Positions 1-6,966 of a stretch of DNA of 11,603 bases are shown here, piece after piece. Location: assembly GCA_021783525.1 (NCBI GenBank), contig JAJXTT010000026.1:1-11603 (forward strand), given 5' to 3'. Origin of the DNA: Pseudomonadota bacterium (lineage in GTDB: Bacteria > Pseudomonadota > Gammaproteobacteria > Burkholderiales > Gallionellaceae). Made by a program: the position numbers and the translations under genes. How positions within the stretch are numbered: position 1 is the first letter of the stretch; every line of letters begins with the position of its first letter. The notes beneath the pieces were generated by a model. It did not search any database, was not told the origin of the DNA, and was given only the letters and a program-made list of their open reading frames with translations.

Positions 1-1561
1 CATCGTCGGCTTAAAGGAATTTGCGGCGACGCTGCAAACGGCGGCCAGGCAGCATCCCGGCGATTTCCTTGACCTGAACCAGTACCGGCTGCCGGGCGTG
101 GAAGTGGTGGACGACACCACTTACCGCGTCACGATCCGGGGCAAATATCCACAATTCGCCTATTGGCTGGCGATGCCGTTCTTCTCGCCGATGCCGCAGG
201 AGGTGGAGCGTTTCTACGCGCTGCCAGGCATGCGCGAGCGTAACCTCTCGCTGGACTGGTGGCCGGTGGGCAGCGGGCCGTATTATCTTTCGGAGAACGA
301 TCCCAACCGGCGCATGGTACTCACGCGCAATCCTTATTACGACAGCGAGAACTATCCGGCTGAAGGCGAGGCCGGCGATGCCGCGGCGGGACTGTTGGCC
401 GATGCCGGCAAGCCATTGCCGTTGATCGACCGGGTCGTGTTCACGCTCGAAAAGGAAACCATCCCGTATTGGAACAAATTCCTGCAGGGCTATTACGATG
501 CCTCCGGCATCAGCTCCGACAGTTTCGACCAGGCAGTCCAGGTCAGCGTCAGCGGCGAAACCAATGTCAGCGACGAGATGAAGGCCCAGGGCATCACGCT
601 GGCGACTTCGGTTGCGACTTCCACCATGTACACGGGCTTCAACTGGCTAGACCCGGTGGTGGGTGGGAGCTCGGAGAAAGCGACAAAATTGCGCCGTGCG
701 ATCTCGATCGCGGTGGACTACGAAGAATTCATCTCGATCTTTGCCAACGGGCGCGGCATCTCTGCGCAATCGCCCATCCCCCCCGGCATATTCGGCTACC
801 GTGAAGGCCAGGAAGGCATCAACCGCTATGTGTACGACTGGGTGGACGGAGCGCCTAGGCGCAAGCCCATCGAGGAGGCGCGGCGGCTGCTGGCGGAAGC
901 GGGTTATCCCGGCGGAATTGACGCTGAAACCAGGCAGGCGCTGGTCATCCACCTCGACACGACTTCCGGCGGCGTTGGCAACAAATCCCGCCTTGACTGG
1001 ATACGCAAGCAGTTCGACAAGCTCGGCGTGCAGCTCGACGTGCGCAGCACCGATTACAACCGCTTCCAGGACAAGATACGGCGCGGGGATACGCAGATGT
1101 ACTACTACGGCTGGAATGCGGACTATCCCGATCCGGAGAATTTCCTGTTCTTGCTGGATGGCGCGCAAGCCAAGGTGGGCAAGGGCGGCGAGAACGCGAG
1201 CAATTACAGCAACCCAGAATTCGACCAGCTGTTCGGACAGATGAAGAACATGGACAACGGCCCGGCACGGCAGGCGATCATCGACCAGATGCTGGAGATC
1301 CTGCGCCGCGATGCGCCCTGGCTGTGGGGCTATCATCCGAAGAACTATGTGCTGCAACACGGCTGGCTGCACAACGTCAAGTCCAACATCATGGCCAACA
1401 ACAGACTCAAGTACTGGCGCGTGGACAGCGCACAGCGCGACCGCATGCGGCGCCAGTGGAACCAGCCTGTGCGCTGGCCCCTGTGGCTGGGCGGGGCCGC
1501 GTTGCTGCTGTTCGGATTCTGGATGTGGAAAGCGCTGCAGAAACGCGAACAGGCAGGCTGA
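1..1561 (+). CDS. ABC transporter substrate-binding protein, family 5 (peptide type), 5' end missing
   Basis: This is the C-terminal part of an extracellular solute-binding protein of the peptide/nickel (SBP family 5) class, which delivers ligand to the two permeases further right. The frame is open from base 2, so the start lies off the left edge; 519 residues are visible and the internal GTG at 98 is not the true start. The visible part has family-typical segments: a DDTTYRVTIRG strand, NWLDP, an SIAVDYEEF helix, an EARRLLAEAGYPGG turn, and a late YYYGWNADYPDPENF motif. The odd feature is the C terminus: after RRQWNQPVR comes a 21-residue hydrophobic stretch (bases 1475-1537) followed by KREQAG. 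This suggests a C-terminal membrane anchor, where most family members end in the soluble fold. The gene faces the hemolysin III gene convergently across 22 bp. The family call is secure; the ligand cannot be told. Confidence 0.9.
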   Translation, partial: IVGLKEFAATLQTAARQHPGDFLDLNQYRLPGVEVVDDTTYRVTIRGKYPQFAYWLAMPFFSPMPQEVERFYALPGMRERNLSLDWWPVGSGPYYLSENDPNRRMVLTRNPYYDSENYPAEGEAGDAAAGLLADAGKPLPLIDRVVFTLEKETIPYWNKFLQGYYDASGISSDSFDQAVQVSVSGETNVSDEMKAQGITLATSVATSTMYTGFNWLDPVVGGSSEKATKLRRAISIAVDYEEFISIFANGRGISAQSPIPPGIFGYREGQEGINRYVYDWVDGAPRRKPIEEARRLLAEAGYPGGIDAETRQALVIHLDTTSGGVGNKSRLDWIRKQFDKLGVQLDVRSTDYNRFQDKIRRGDTQMYYYGWNADYPDPENFLFLLDGAQAKVGKGGENASNYSNPEFDQLFGQMKNMDNGPARQAIIDQMLEILRRDAPWLWGYHPKNYVLQHGWLHNVKSNIMANNRLKYWRVDSAQRDRMRRQWNQPVRWPLWLGGAALLLFGFWMWKALQKREQAG

Positions 1562-1583
1562 TCAAGGCTGCCGTGCGGCCGCG

Positions 1584-2237
1584 TCAGACGGCGTACCAGA
1601 CGGCAAGGTAATGGCTGACCGTGCCGCCCAGCACGAACAGATGCCAGATGCTGTGACCGTAGCGCACGCGTCCGTCGGTCGCATAGAAGTACACGCCCGC
1701 GGTATAGCTGGCAGCACCAGCCAGCAGCCACAGCAGCCCCTGTGTCGAAACCTTTTCGTACATGGGTCCGGCGGCGACCAGCATGAGCCAGCCCATGAGC
1801 AGGTACATGCCCGTCGATATGACCGGATGCCCCATTCTCTTGAGTATCCTCAGGATCATGCCGATCGTGGCCAGCCCCCAGATGATCCCGAACAGCGTCC
1901 AGCCCCATGCCCCGTGCAGGACCCCCAGCGTGAAGGGCGTATAGGTTCCCGCAATCAGCAGGTAGATCATGAGGTGATCGATCTGGTGAAAAAAGCCCTT
2001 GAGTCCCGGCCGTTGCAGAGCGTGATACAGGGTGGACGCAAGATAGAGCAGGATCATGCTTGCGGCGAAAACGGAAGTCCCGACGAGATATCCCAACTCG
2101 CCGTGCCGTAACGCATGTTCGATGAGCACCGGCGTGCCGACCAGGGCTGCGATGAAGCCGATGCCGTGGATGCTGCTGTTGGCGATCTCTTCGCTGCGGG
2201 ACTGCTCGCGCTTGGCTGACGGGGACGGAATGCTCAC
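1584..2237 (-). CDS. Hemolysin III family (PAQR/TrhA-like) integral membrane protein
   Basis: A 217-residue, seven-helix-type membrane protein of the hemolysin III/PAQR superfamily, close to the usual family length. In order it shows an EEIANSSIHGIG entry motif (residues 16-27), a TLYH motif (69-72), FHQIDH (83-88), TYTPF (98-102) and a C-terminal HSIWHLFVLGGTVSHY (195-210). H72, H195 and H199 correspond to the probable metal-binding histidines of PAQR proteins. Hydrophobic segments fill nearly all of the chain after residue 25. The start is a GTG with a weak GGAA about 4 bases upstream; no better in-frame start exists before the upstream stop at 2286-2288. It lies 48 bp downstream of the FrnE-like gene on the same strand, so the two are probably cotranscribed. 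The family has been linked to membrane homeostasis; true haemolytic activity should not be assumed. Confidence 0.9.
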   Translation of the reverse strand: MSIPSPSAKREQSRSEEIANSSIHGIGFIAALVGTPVLIEHALRHGELGYLVGTSVFAASMILLYLASTLYHALQRPGLKGFFHQIDHLMIYLLIAGTYTPFTLGVLHGAWGWTLFGIIWGLATIGMILRILKRMGHPVISTGMYLLMGWLMLVAAGPMYEKVSTQGLLWLLAGAASYTAGVYFYATDGRVRYGHSIWHLFVLGGTVSHYLAVWYAV

Positions 2238-2285
2238 TTCATTCCGTTCCGCTCGGGCAAGGTTGAAGTGCCGCGGCGCCCATGG

Positions 2286-2921
2286 CTACGCGTCTTCCAG
2301 TGCACGTTGCAGCGCTTCCGCGAACACCTGGACCGGCTGCGCGCCGGAGATGCCGGATTTCTCGTCGAACACAAAGAACGGCACGACGGTAATGCCGAAT
2401 TTTGCCGCGCGCGCCTGGTCTGCCCGCACCTCGCCGGCATAGGCATCGCTTTCCAGCAGGGACATTGCCTCGTTTTCGGTGATGCCGAATTCCGGTGCCA
2501 GGCGCGCCAATGCGGCGCGTTCGCCTACCGGCAGCGATTCGGAAAAGTAGGCGTGCATGAGGCGCTCGGTGGCACGGTCGCCGAGCTGTTTTGACGCGGC
2601 GAAGTGCAGCAGGCGGTGGGCGTCGAAGGTGTTGCCGGGCCTTGCGTCGGCGAGGCGGTATTCCAGTCCCGCTTCCTTTGCGACCGAGGTGACGCGCTCG
2701 TTCATCGCCGCGGCTTCTTCCAGGCTGACGCGGTATTTCTTCGCCAGGTATTCCCGCAGGGTACCCTCGCGTTGGCGCGGTGCGTCGGGGTCGAGCTCGA
2801 AGCTGCGCCAGATCACCTGCACTTCTTTCCTGTGTGCGAAGTCCGCAAGTGCGGATTCGAAGCGCCGTTTACCGATGTAGCACCAGGGGCAGATGATGTC
2901 GGACCAGATTTCCACTTGCAT
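2286..2921 (-). CDS. DsbA-family thiol oxidoreductase, FrnE-like
   Basis: A 211-residue thioredoxin-fold protein of the FrnE/DsbA-like group. The CPWC active site is at residues 11-14, inside the family-typical SDIICPWCYIGKRRFE; NTFDAHRLLHFA (97-108) belongs to the inserted helical domain; VVP (179-181) carries the expected cis-proline, followed by GISGAQP (190-196). There is no signal peptide, so a cytoplasmic thiol-disulfide role is likely. I chose the ATG at 2919-2921 over a TTG six codons upstream because AAGGA (2928-2932) sits 6 bases before the ATG and the protein then begins MQVEIW, as in relatives. It is probably the first gene of a two-gene unit with the hemolysin III gene and diverges from the first permease across 119 bp. 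The substrate is unknown. Confidence 0.92.
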   Translation of the reverse strand: MQVEIWSDIICPWCYIGKRRFESALADFAHRKEVQVIWRSFELDPDAPRQREGTLREYLAKKYRVSLEEAAAMNERVTSVAKEAGLEYRLADARPGNTFDAHRLLHFAASKQLGDRATERLMHAYFSESLPVGERAALARLAPEFGITENEAMSLLESDAYAGEVRADQARAAKFGITVVPFFVFDEKSGISGAQPVQVFAEALQRALEDA

Positions 2922-2927
2922 GATTTT

Positions 2928-2932
2928 TCCTT
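2928..2932 (-). promoter_or_regulatory. Ribosome binding site of the FrnE-like gene
   Basis: On the minus strand AAGGA lies 6 bases ahead of the ATG at 2919-2921. It is much better placed for this ATG than for the alternative TTG at 2937-2939, and so decides the start. Confidence 0.65.
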
Positions 2933-2999
2933 GCGGCAACGCCCCAAGTTCAGGGCTGCGATTCGTTGTTCGAGTATGCCCCGATTCTACTCCCGGCGC

Positions 3000-3030
3000 T
3001 TGCCCGCAGGCTATTGTTTGCCCTTACAAT
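3000..3030 (+). promoter_or_regulatory. Possible promoter of the permease genes
   Basis: TTGCCC (3000-3005) and TACAAT (3025-3030) resemble sigma70 -35 and -10 hexamers with a 19-base spacer, longer than the optimum of 17. The permeases need a rightward promoter here because two leftward genes separate them from the binding-protein gene. The placement is plausible but the match is weak. Confidence 0.3.
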
Positions 3031-3032
3031 AG
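3011..3032. repeat. Perfect 7-bp inverted repeat ahead of the first permease gene
   Basis: CTATTGT (3011-3017) and ACAATAG (3026-3032) are exact reverse complements around an 8-base spacer, ending 8 bases before the permease ATG at 3041. The right arm overlaps a possible -10 (TACAAT, 3025-3030) and leads into the AGGG that probably serves as ribosome binding site. It could be an operator or a 5'-leader hairpin; no regulator can be named. Confidence 0.45.
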
Positions 3033-3040
3033 GGCCACTC

Positions 3041-4018
3041 ATGATCGCCTACCTCATCCGTCGCATCCTTTACGCAGTGCCCATACTCATCGGGGTGAAC
3101 CTGCTCACCTTCGCGCTGTTCTTCGTGGTGAACACGCCGGACGACATGGCGCGCATGCAGCTCGGCATCAAGCGCGTGACGCCGGAAGCGATCCAGAGCT
3201 GGAAACAGCAGCACGGTTACGACAAGCCTCTGATGTTCAATAGCCATGCTGGAGGTCAGGGCAAGATCACCGACACCATCTTCTGGCAGAAATCGGCCAG
3301 CATGTTCGTGTTCGATTTTGGCTATGCCGACGACGGGCGCAACATCAGTCGCGAGATCGCCACGCGCATGGGGCCGAGCTTGGCCATCGCGTTGCCGACC
3401 TTTCTGATCGGTCTGGTGGTGTATGTCAGCTTCGCCCTGCTGATGACCCTGTTCCGTGCCACGGCGCTGGATATCGCGGGAGTGACGTTGTGCGTGGTGC
3501 TGATGTCGGTGTCCGGCCTGTTCTACATCATCGGCGGGCAATTCCTGGTCAGCAAGCTGTGGCACCTGGTGCCCATCTCGGGTTATGGCGGCGGGCTGGA
3601 CAGCATCAAGTTCGTGGTGCTGCCCATCGCCATCGGCGTGGCGGGCAGCGTCGGTTCCAGCAGCCGCTGGTACCGCACCATCTTCCTCGAAGAGATCGGC
3701 AAGGACTACGTGCGCACGGCACGCGCGAAAGGCCTGTCCGAATTGCGCGTGCTGTTCACGCATGTGCTGAAGAATGCGATGATCCCGATCCTGACCGGCG
3801 TGGTGGTGGTCATCCCGCTGCTGTTCATGGGCAGCCTGCTGACCGAATCCTTCTTCGGCATCCCCGGCCTGGGCAGCTATACCATCGATGCGATCAACGC
3901 CCAGGATTTCAGCATCGTGCGCGCGATGGTATTCCTCGGTTCGGTGCTGTATATCGCCGGGCTGATCCTGACCGATCTTTCCTATACGGTGGTCGATCCG
4001 CGAGTGAGGCTGCAATGA
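3041..4018 (+). CDS. ABC transporter inner-membrane permease, DppB/OppB/YejB type
   Basis: A 325-residue permease of the peptide/nickel importer class. The N terminus MIAYLIRRILYAVPILIGVN is the typical first transmembrane helix with the LIRRIL lead. A short periplasmic region follows (residues 31-110), then hydrophobic segments at about 112-138, 145-170, 190-205, 245-268 and 292-312. The cytoplasmic EAA loop that contacts the ATPase is at about 217-247, with VRTARAKGLSELRVLFTHVLKNA, and the protein ends VVDPRVRLQ as in relatives. The frame is open further upstream, but the ATG at 3041 is chosen because it matches the family N terminus and AGGG lies just upstream; this gives the usual length. 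It precedes the second permease by 16 bp and should form a heterodimer with it. Confidence 0.93.
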   Translation: MIAYLIRRILYAVPILIGVNLLTFALFFVVNTPDDMARMQLGIKRVTPEAIQSWKQQHGYDKPLMFNSHAGGQGKITDTIFWQKSASMFVFDFGYADDGRNISREIATRMGPSLAIALPTFLIGLVVYVSFALLMTLFRATALDIAGVTLCVVLMSVSGLFYIIGGQFLVSKLWHLVPISGYGGGLDSIKFVVLPIAIGVAGSVGSSSRWYRTIFLEEIGKDYVRTARAKGLSELRVLFTHVLKNAMIPILTGVVVVIPLLFMGSLLTESFFGIPGLGSYTIDAINAQDFSIVRAMVFLGSVLYIAGLILTDLSYTVVDPRVRLQ

Positions 4019-4024
4019 CGGGGC

Positions 4025-4028
4025 GAGG
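4025..4028 (+). promoter_or_regulatory. Ribosome binding site of the second permease
   Basis: GAGG lies 6 bases before the GTG at 4035, favouring this GTG over the ATG three codons later at 4044. Confidence 0.55.
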
Positions 4029-4034
4029 CGTTTC

Positions 4035-5381
4035 GTGAGTTTCATGCCCGTCATCCTGTGGAGCGATGCGCTGGTGTTCCTGCTGCTGATAGCCGGAGCG
4101 CTCAGCGCCTGGTACATCCGGCAGCGCGAGCATTTGTTGTTGCCCTGGCGGCGCGTGGCAAACAGCGGCATGGCGATGGTGTCGCTGCTGGTGCTGTTCC
4201 TGTTCCTCCTGGTTGGCCTGCTGGATACGCTGCATTTCCGTCCGGCTATGGCATCTGCCAGCGGCGGAGAAAAGATCTATTCGCCCGAGGTGTTGAGCGT
4301 GTTCGACAAGCTGGCCGGGCCGCTACGCACGCATACCGAGAAGACCTATTCGGCGCCGTTCGCCCTCACGCTGTATGCCAAGGAAGGTGTGATGGACGCG
4401 CAGGGCCATGTCGTGCGCGAATACCCCAGGCTGCAATACGGAGGGGCGCAACTGGCAGACGCGTCGCAACGGGATGCTGATGTGGCCAGGCGGGGGCTGG
4501 CAGGGGGAGCCGCTGGGTTGCTGGCGGGTATCTTGCTGGCGATGTTGGTCAGGCGCCGGATGAATCAGCGGGCCTTGCTCGTTGCCCTGATGCTGGCCGC
4601 CCCGCTGATCGGGGCGATCGCCAATCTCGCCACCGTCTACCACGTGCTCGGCACCGACAAGGTGGGGCAGGACGTGCTGTATCTCTCGCTGAAGAGCATC
4701 CGCACCGGACTCATCATCGGCACGGTCACCACGCTGGTGACCTTGCCACTGGCGCTGTTCCTCGGCGTGGCGGCCGGCTATTTCCGCGGCTGGGTGGACG
4801 ACGCCATCCAGTACGTCTACACCCTGCTGAGCTCCATTCCCAGCGTGCTGCTGATCGCGGCGGCGGTGCTGATGATGCAGGTGACCATCGACACGCATCC
4901 GCAATGGTTCGATACCACCGCCGCCCGTGCCGATCTCAGGCTGGTGTTCCTGTGCCTGATCCTCGGCGTCACCAGCTGGACCGGCCTTTGCCGCCTGTTG
5001 CGCGGCGAGACCCTGAAGCTGCGCGAGATGGAATATATCCAGGCGGCGCAATCGTTCGGCGTGTCGTCGCTGCGCATCCTGGCACGCCACATCATGCCGA
5101 ACGTGATGCATATCGTGCTGATCTCGCTGGTGATGGATTTTTCTGCGCTGGTGCTGGCCGAGGCGGTGCTGTCCTATGTCGGTGTCGGGGTCGATCCCAC
5201 CATGATCAGCTTCGGCACCATGATCAACGCTGCGCGCCTGGAGATGGGGCGCGAGCCCATGGTGTGGTGGGCGCTGGCCTCGGCGTTCAGCTTCATGCTG
5301 GTGCTGGTGCTGGCGGCAAACTTGTTCGCCGATGCCGTGCGCGATGCGTTCGATCCGCGCCTGAACCGGACCGGGGTTTAA
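4035..5381 (+). CDS. ABC transporter inner-membrane permease, DppC/OppC/YejE type, with extended N-terminal region
   Basis: The partner permease of the importer, 448 residues, clearly longer than the roughly 300-340 usual for the family. The extra length is N-terminal: a membrane helix at about 7-28, a second at 46-67, a loop of about 85 residues (70-153), a helix at 155-172 and another at 179-203. The conserved permease core then begins with HVLGTDKVGQDVLYLSLKS (203-221). The EAA loop is at about 324-356 (GETLKLREMEYIQAAQSFG) and the C terminus DAFDPRLNRTGV is typical. The GTG start is supported by GAGG 6 bases upstream. The stop TAA (5379-5381) lies inside the outer core of an integron attC site, so the next transporter gene (the ATPase) is displaced 3.4 kb to the right. 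The loop's role is unknown. Confidence 0.92.
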   Translation: MSFMPVILWSDALVFLLLIAGALSAWYIRQREHLLLPWRRVANSGMAMVSLLVLFLFLLVGLLDTLHFRPAMASASGGEKIYSPEVLSVFDKLAGPLRTHTEKTYSAPFALTLYAKEGVMDAQGHVVREYPRLQYGGAQLADASQRDADVARRGLAGGAAGLLAGILLAMLVRRRMNQRALLVALMLAAPLIGAIANLATVYHVLGTDKVGQDVLYLSLKSIRTGLIIGTVTTLVTLPLALFLGVAAGYFRGWVDDAIQYVYTLLSSIPSVLLIAAAVLMMQVTIDTHPQWFDTTAARADLRLVFLCLILGVTSWTGLCRLLRGETLKLREMEYIQAAQSFGVSSLRILARHIMPNVMHIVLISLVMDFSALVLAEAVLSYVGVGVDPTMISFGTMINAARLEMGREPMVWWALASAFSFMLVLVLAANLFADAVRDAFDPRLNRTGV

Positions 5382-5438
5382 CGATCGCGTGTTCAGCGAC
5401 GGCGCGCAAGCATCGTCCGCTGCAGCACGAGGTTGGGC
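5376..5438 (-). other. attC site 3, terminal attC of the array
   Basis: Read on the minus strand it begins GCCCAAC (5438-5432), a full match to the RYYYAAC core, and ends GTTAAAC (5382-5376), a full match to GTTRRRY. Between them CGTCCGCTG (5414-5422) and CAGCGACG (5394-5401) form imperfect inverted arms, with one unpaired base in the longer arm. This resembles the extrahelical base that IntI uses to choose the strand of folded attC. At 63 bp it is shorter than and unlike the other two attC sites here. Its outer core includes the permease stop codon. Confidence 0.8.
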
Positions 5439-5453
5439 GGCTGCGAAAATGCC

Positions 5454-6383
5454 CTACCGCCCGAGTCGCGAGCTCAATCGCCGAAAGAGTTCCACGGATG
5501 CATCAACCTCCGACTTGCGAATGGAGACGCTCTCTACGTTGATGCCGATCGGCAGGTGCTTTTCGCGCGCGTAGTCCTGCACATCGGTGAACACGCTCTC
5601 GCACAAGTCGAGGGAGCGCTCCAGCGTGTCGGCCGAATGGCGGAGTTCGTTTTCGAGCCAGCGCGGGAACGAGATGCCTAGCCACTTCATGAACTCGAGC
5701 GTGCGCACGGAGCCACACGGTGAGAACGTGAGCACGATGGGGACGGGCGAGCGGCCGGACGTTTGCAGCGACAATGCATAGTCGGATAGCAGAGATTTCG
5801 TGGAGTCGGTATCGTACACGGACTGTGTGATGAAGAAGCGACAGCCGTGGTCCTGCTTGGCGAGCATCCGATGGTGCTCATCCTCTTTGGCGACGTGTCG
5901 CTCCGCGATGGCGATGCCGCCAAGGACCAGGTTGGAAGCAGCGCCCGCGAGCGCGTACGCCTCGGTCAGCGGCAAACCCGGGTGGTGCAATCGGCCACGT
6001 GGGGCGCCGACGAAAACGCTGATGTGCCGGCTGGCCATTGACCGCACGCCGTCGATCCATCTCGAAAACGCCTCGCGCGAATGCGCGCCCACGCATCTGT
6101 ACACGATCTTCGGAATTGCGAGCTCGGCGAGCGCGTTGCGTGCGTAGACCTCGGGGTCGACGGTGGGCAGGAATGGGAATGGTCGTGCCTGGCCGCTTCG
6201 TCCTGGCTCGTCCTGGATGTCGTAGACGACCAAGCCGTCAGGCTCGAGCATGCGAAGTCGGGCTACCTGTTGGGCCGCAATCTCATGCAGCCGCTCGGGG
6301 TCTGTCGCCAGCTTCGGCGGCGCGATTCCATAGAGACGAATCCCGGTGAGTCCACGGTCCAGTTTCTCGAAAAGAGCAGTCAA
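5454..6383 (-). CDS. Methylenetetrahydrofolate reductase-related protein, cassette-borne
   Basis: A 309-residue protein with the layout of the MetF TIM-barrel family: YGIAPPKLATDPERL near the N terminus (18-32), LVVYDIQDEP (51-60), a central LGGIAIAERH (154-163, in the place of the family's PEGH segment) and CRFFITQSVYD (181-191), which matches the ITQxxxD segment of MetF. The early FEFFPP segment, which holds the catalytic Glu in E. coli MetF, reads LYGIAPP, so that Glu is absent; the region around the catalytic Asp also differs. True 5,10-methylene-tetrahydrofolate reduction is therefore uncertain and a different C1 or flavin chemistry is possible. No ATG is available. The TTG at 6381-6383 is chosen because GAGG lies 6 bases upstream; an alternative TTG at 6420-6422 coincides with the first base of the cassette. 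It is the last gene of the array. Confidence 0.8.
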   Translation of the reverse strand: MTALFEKLDRGLTGIRLYGIAPPKLATDPERLHEIAAQQVARLRMLEPDGLVVYDIQDEPGRSGQARPFPFLPTVDPEVYARNALAELAIPKIVYRCVGAHSREAFSRWIDGVRSMASRHISVFVGAPRGRLHHPGLPLTEAYALAGAASNLVLGGIAIAERHVAKEDEHHRMLAKQDHGCRFFITQSVYDTDSTKSLLSDYALSLQTSGRSPVPIVLTFSPCGSVRTLEFMKWLGISFPRWLENELRHSADTLERSLDLCESVFTDVQDYAREKHLPIGINVESVSIRKSEVDASVELFRRLSSRLGR

Positions 6384-6389
6384 CGGGAT

Positions 6390-6393
6390 CCTC
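6390..6393 (-). promoter_or_regulatory. Probable ribosome binding site of the MetF-like gene
   Basis: Minus-strand GAGG lies 6 bases before the TTG at 6381-6383. The upstream TTG at 6420-6422 has no comparable site because attC 2 precedes it. Confidence 0.4.
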
Positions 6394-6416
6394 GTATCAT
6401 TGAGATTGCTCTGTCC

Positions 6417-6494
6417 GTCCAACGTGGAGCTAAGGGGCGCGTCGCAGGCGCGTCCCAGCGACCTAAGGGAGCGAACTTAAGCGCAGGGTTAGAG
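6417..6494 (-). other. attC site 2
   Basis: Minus strand: CTCTAAC (6494-6488) at the gene side and GTTGGAC (6423-6417) at the far side, the latter a full GTTRRRY match. The plus-strand arms GCTAAG (6429-6434) and CTTAAGC (6476-6482) pair with one extra unpaired base, at the place expected for an extrahelical base. The OsmC-family stop codon TAA (6491-6489) lies inside the first core, as is common in cassettes. The 78-bp site is nearly identical to attC 1, with about seven substitutions in the inner 54 bases. Confidence 0.82.
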
Positions 6495-6966
6495 AATTGG
6501 CTCACAACGCACCTCGGTTTTCACGGAATTAGCGATAAAACACTGTTCATGAGCTTCGTGGTGCATTTGACTGATTTGCTCCTGCGTTGGTGAGCGCTCT
6601 CCTGAAAAGAGTACTTCAGGTCGGAGTGTGACCACGGTCATTGCCATTTTTCCTTCCGCGTTTTTCTCCATCACACCAACCGCCGCATCAAAGTAGCGAT
6701 CAACGCGAAACTTTTGTTTAGCTGCGATGGACAGCAACCACAACATATGACAGCTTGAGAGTGAGGCAACAAATGCCTCCTCGGGGTCCATCGCCGATGC
6801 GTCAGACATCGGAAGGGACACGACGTGAGGGGATGAGGAACCCGGAACTTCCAAGCCACCGTCAAAACGAAGCACATGCTTTCTGCTGTAGCGATTGTCG
6901 AGAAAGTCCTGGTCTTCCCTTAACCAAAGCACTTCTGCAGTGTAGTGGGTCATGATTGGTTGTCAA
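6423..6966 (-). mobile_element. Integron cassette 2 (OsmC-family gene)
   Basis: A compact 544-bp cassette from the junction in attC 1 to the junction in attC 2. The start codon lies only 13 bases inside the cassette and the stop codon is within attC 2, so almost no non-coding DNA exists outside the recombination site. Confidence 0.8.
6489..6953 (-). CDS. OsmC/Ohr-family peroxiredoxin-like protein
   Basis: A 154-residue OsmC-superfamily protein of normal length. It shows DPEEAFVASLSSCHMLWLL (residues 56-74) with the first conserved cysteine C68, and HEQCFIANSVKTEV (135-148) with the second, C138. These are the two positions that form the thiol peroxidase site in OsmC/Ohr proteins. E59, in the motif before C68, is also conserved. 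By family it would reduce organic hydroperoxides or related electrophiles in the cytoplasm; the exact substrate is unknown. The ATG at 6951-6953 has no visible Shine-Dalgarno sequence and a leader of 13 cassette bases, so translation probably relies on an upstream cassette transcript. It is transcribed toward the MetF-like cassette. Confidence 0.88.
   Translation of the reverse strand: MTHYTAEVLWLREDQDFLDNRYSRKHVLRFDGGLEVPGSSSPHVVSLPMSDASAMDPEEAFVASLSSCHMLWLLSIAAKQKFRVDRYFDAAVGVMEKNAEGKMAMTVVTLRPEVLFSGERSPTQEQISQMHHEAHEQCFIANSVKTEVRCEPIL

Larger units (their letters stand above)
5382..6422 (-). mobile_element. Integron cassette 3 (MetF-like gene)
   Basis: The cassette runs leftward from the junction inside attC 2 to the junction inside attC 3, 1041 bp. 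It holds one gene, the MetF-like reductase, which is longer than most cassette genes. Fifteen bases separate its stop codon from attC 3. Confidence 0.75.

Noticed and set aside
1311..2111. Long rightward open frame of 266 codons
   Set aside because: It overlaps the end of the binding protein and most of the hemolysin III gene on the other strand, and its translation is low-complexity with no recognisable domain; it is a GC-rich shadow frame.
3011..4171. Leftward open frame of 386 codons opposite the first permease
   Set aside because: It is His/Gln/Asp-rich with no family features and lies antisense to a clear permease; typical of a shadow frame in GC-rich DNA.
6961..6966. TTGACA at the start of cassette 2 as a promoter for the OsmC-family gene
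   Set aside because: A -10 at normal spacing would fall inside the coding region after the ATG, so it cannot drive the full gene. The hexamer is part of the recombined attC core.
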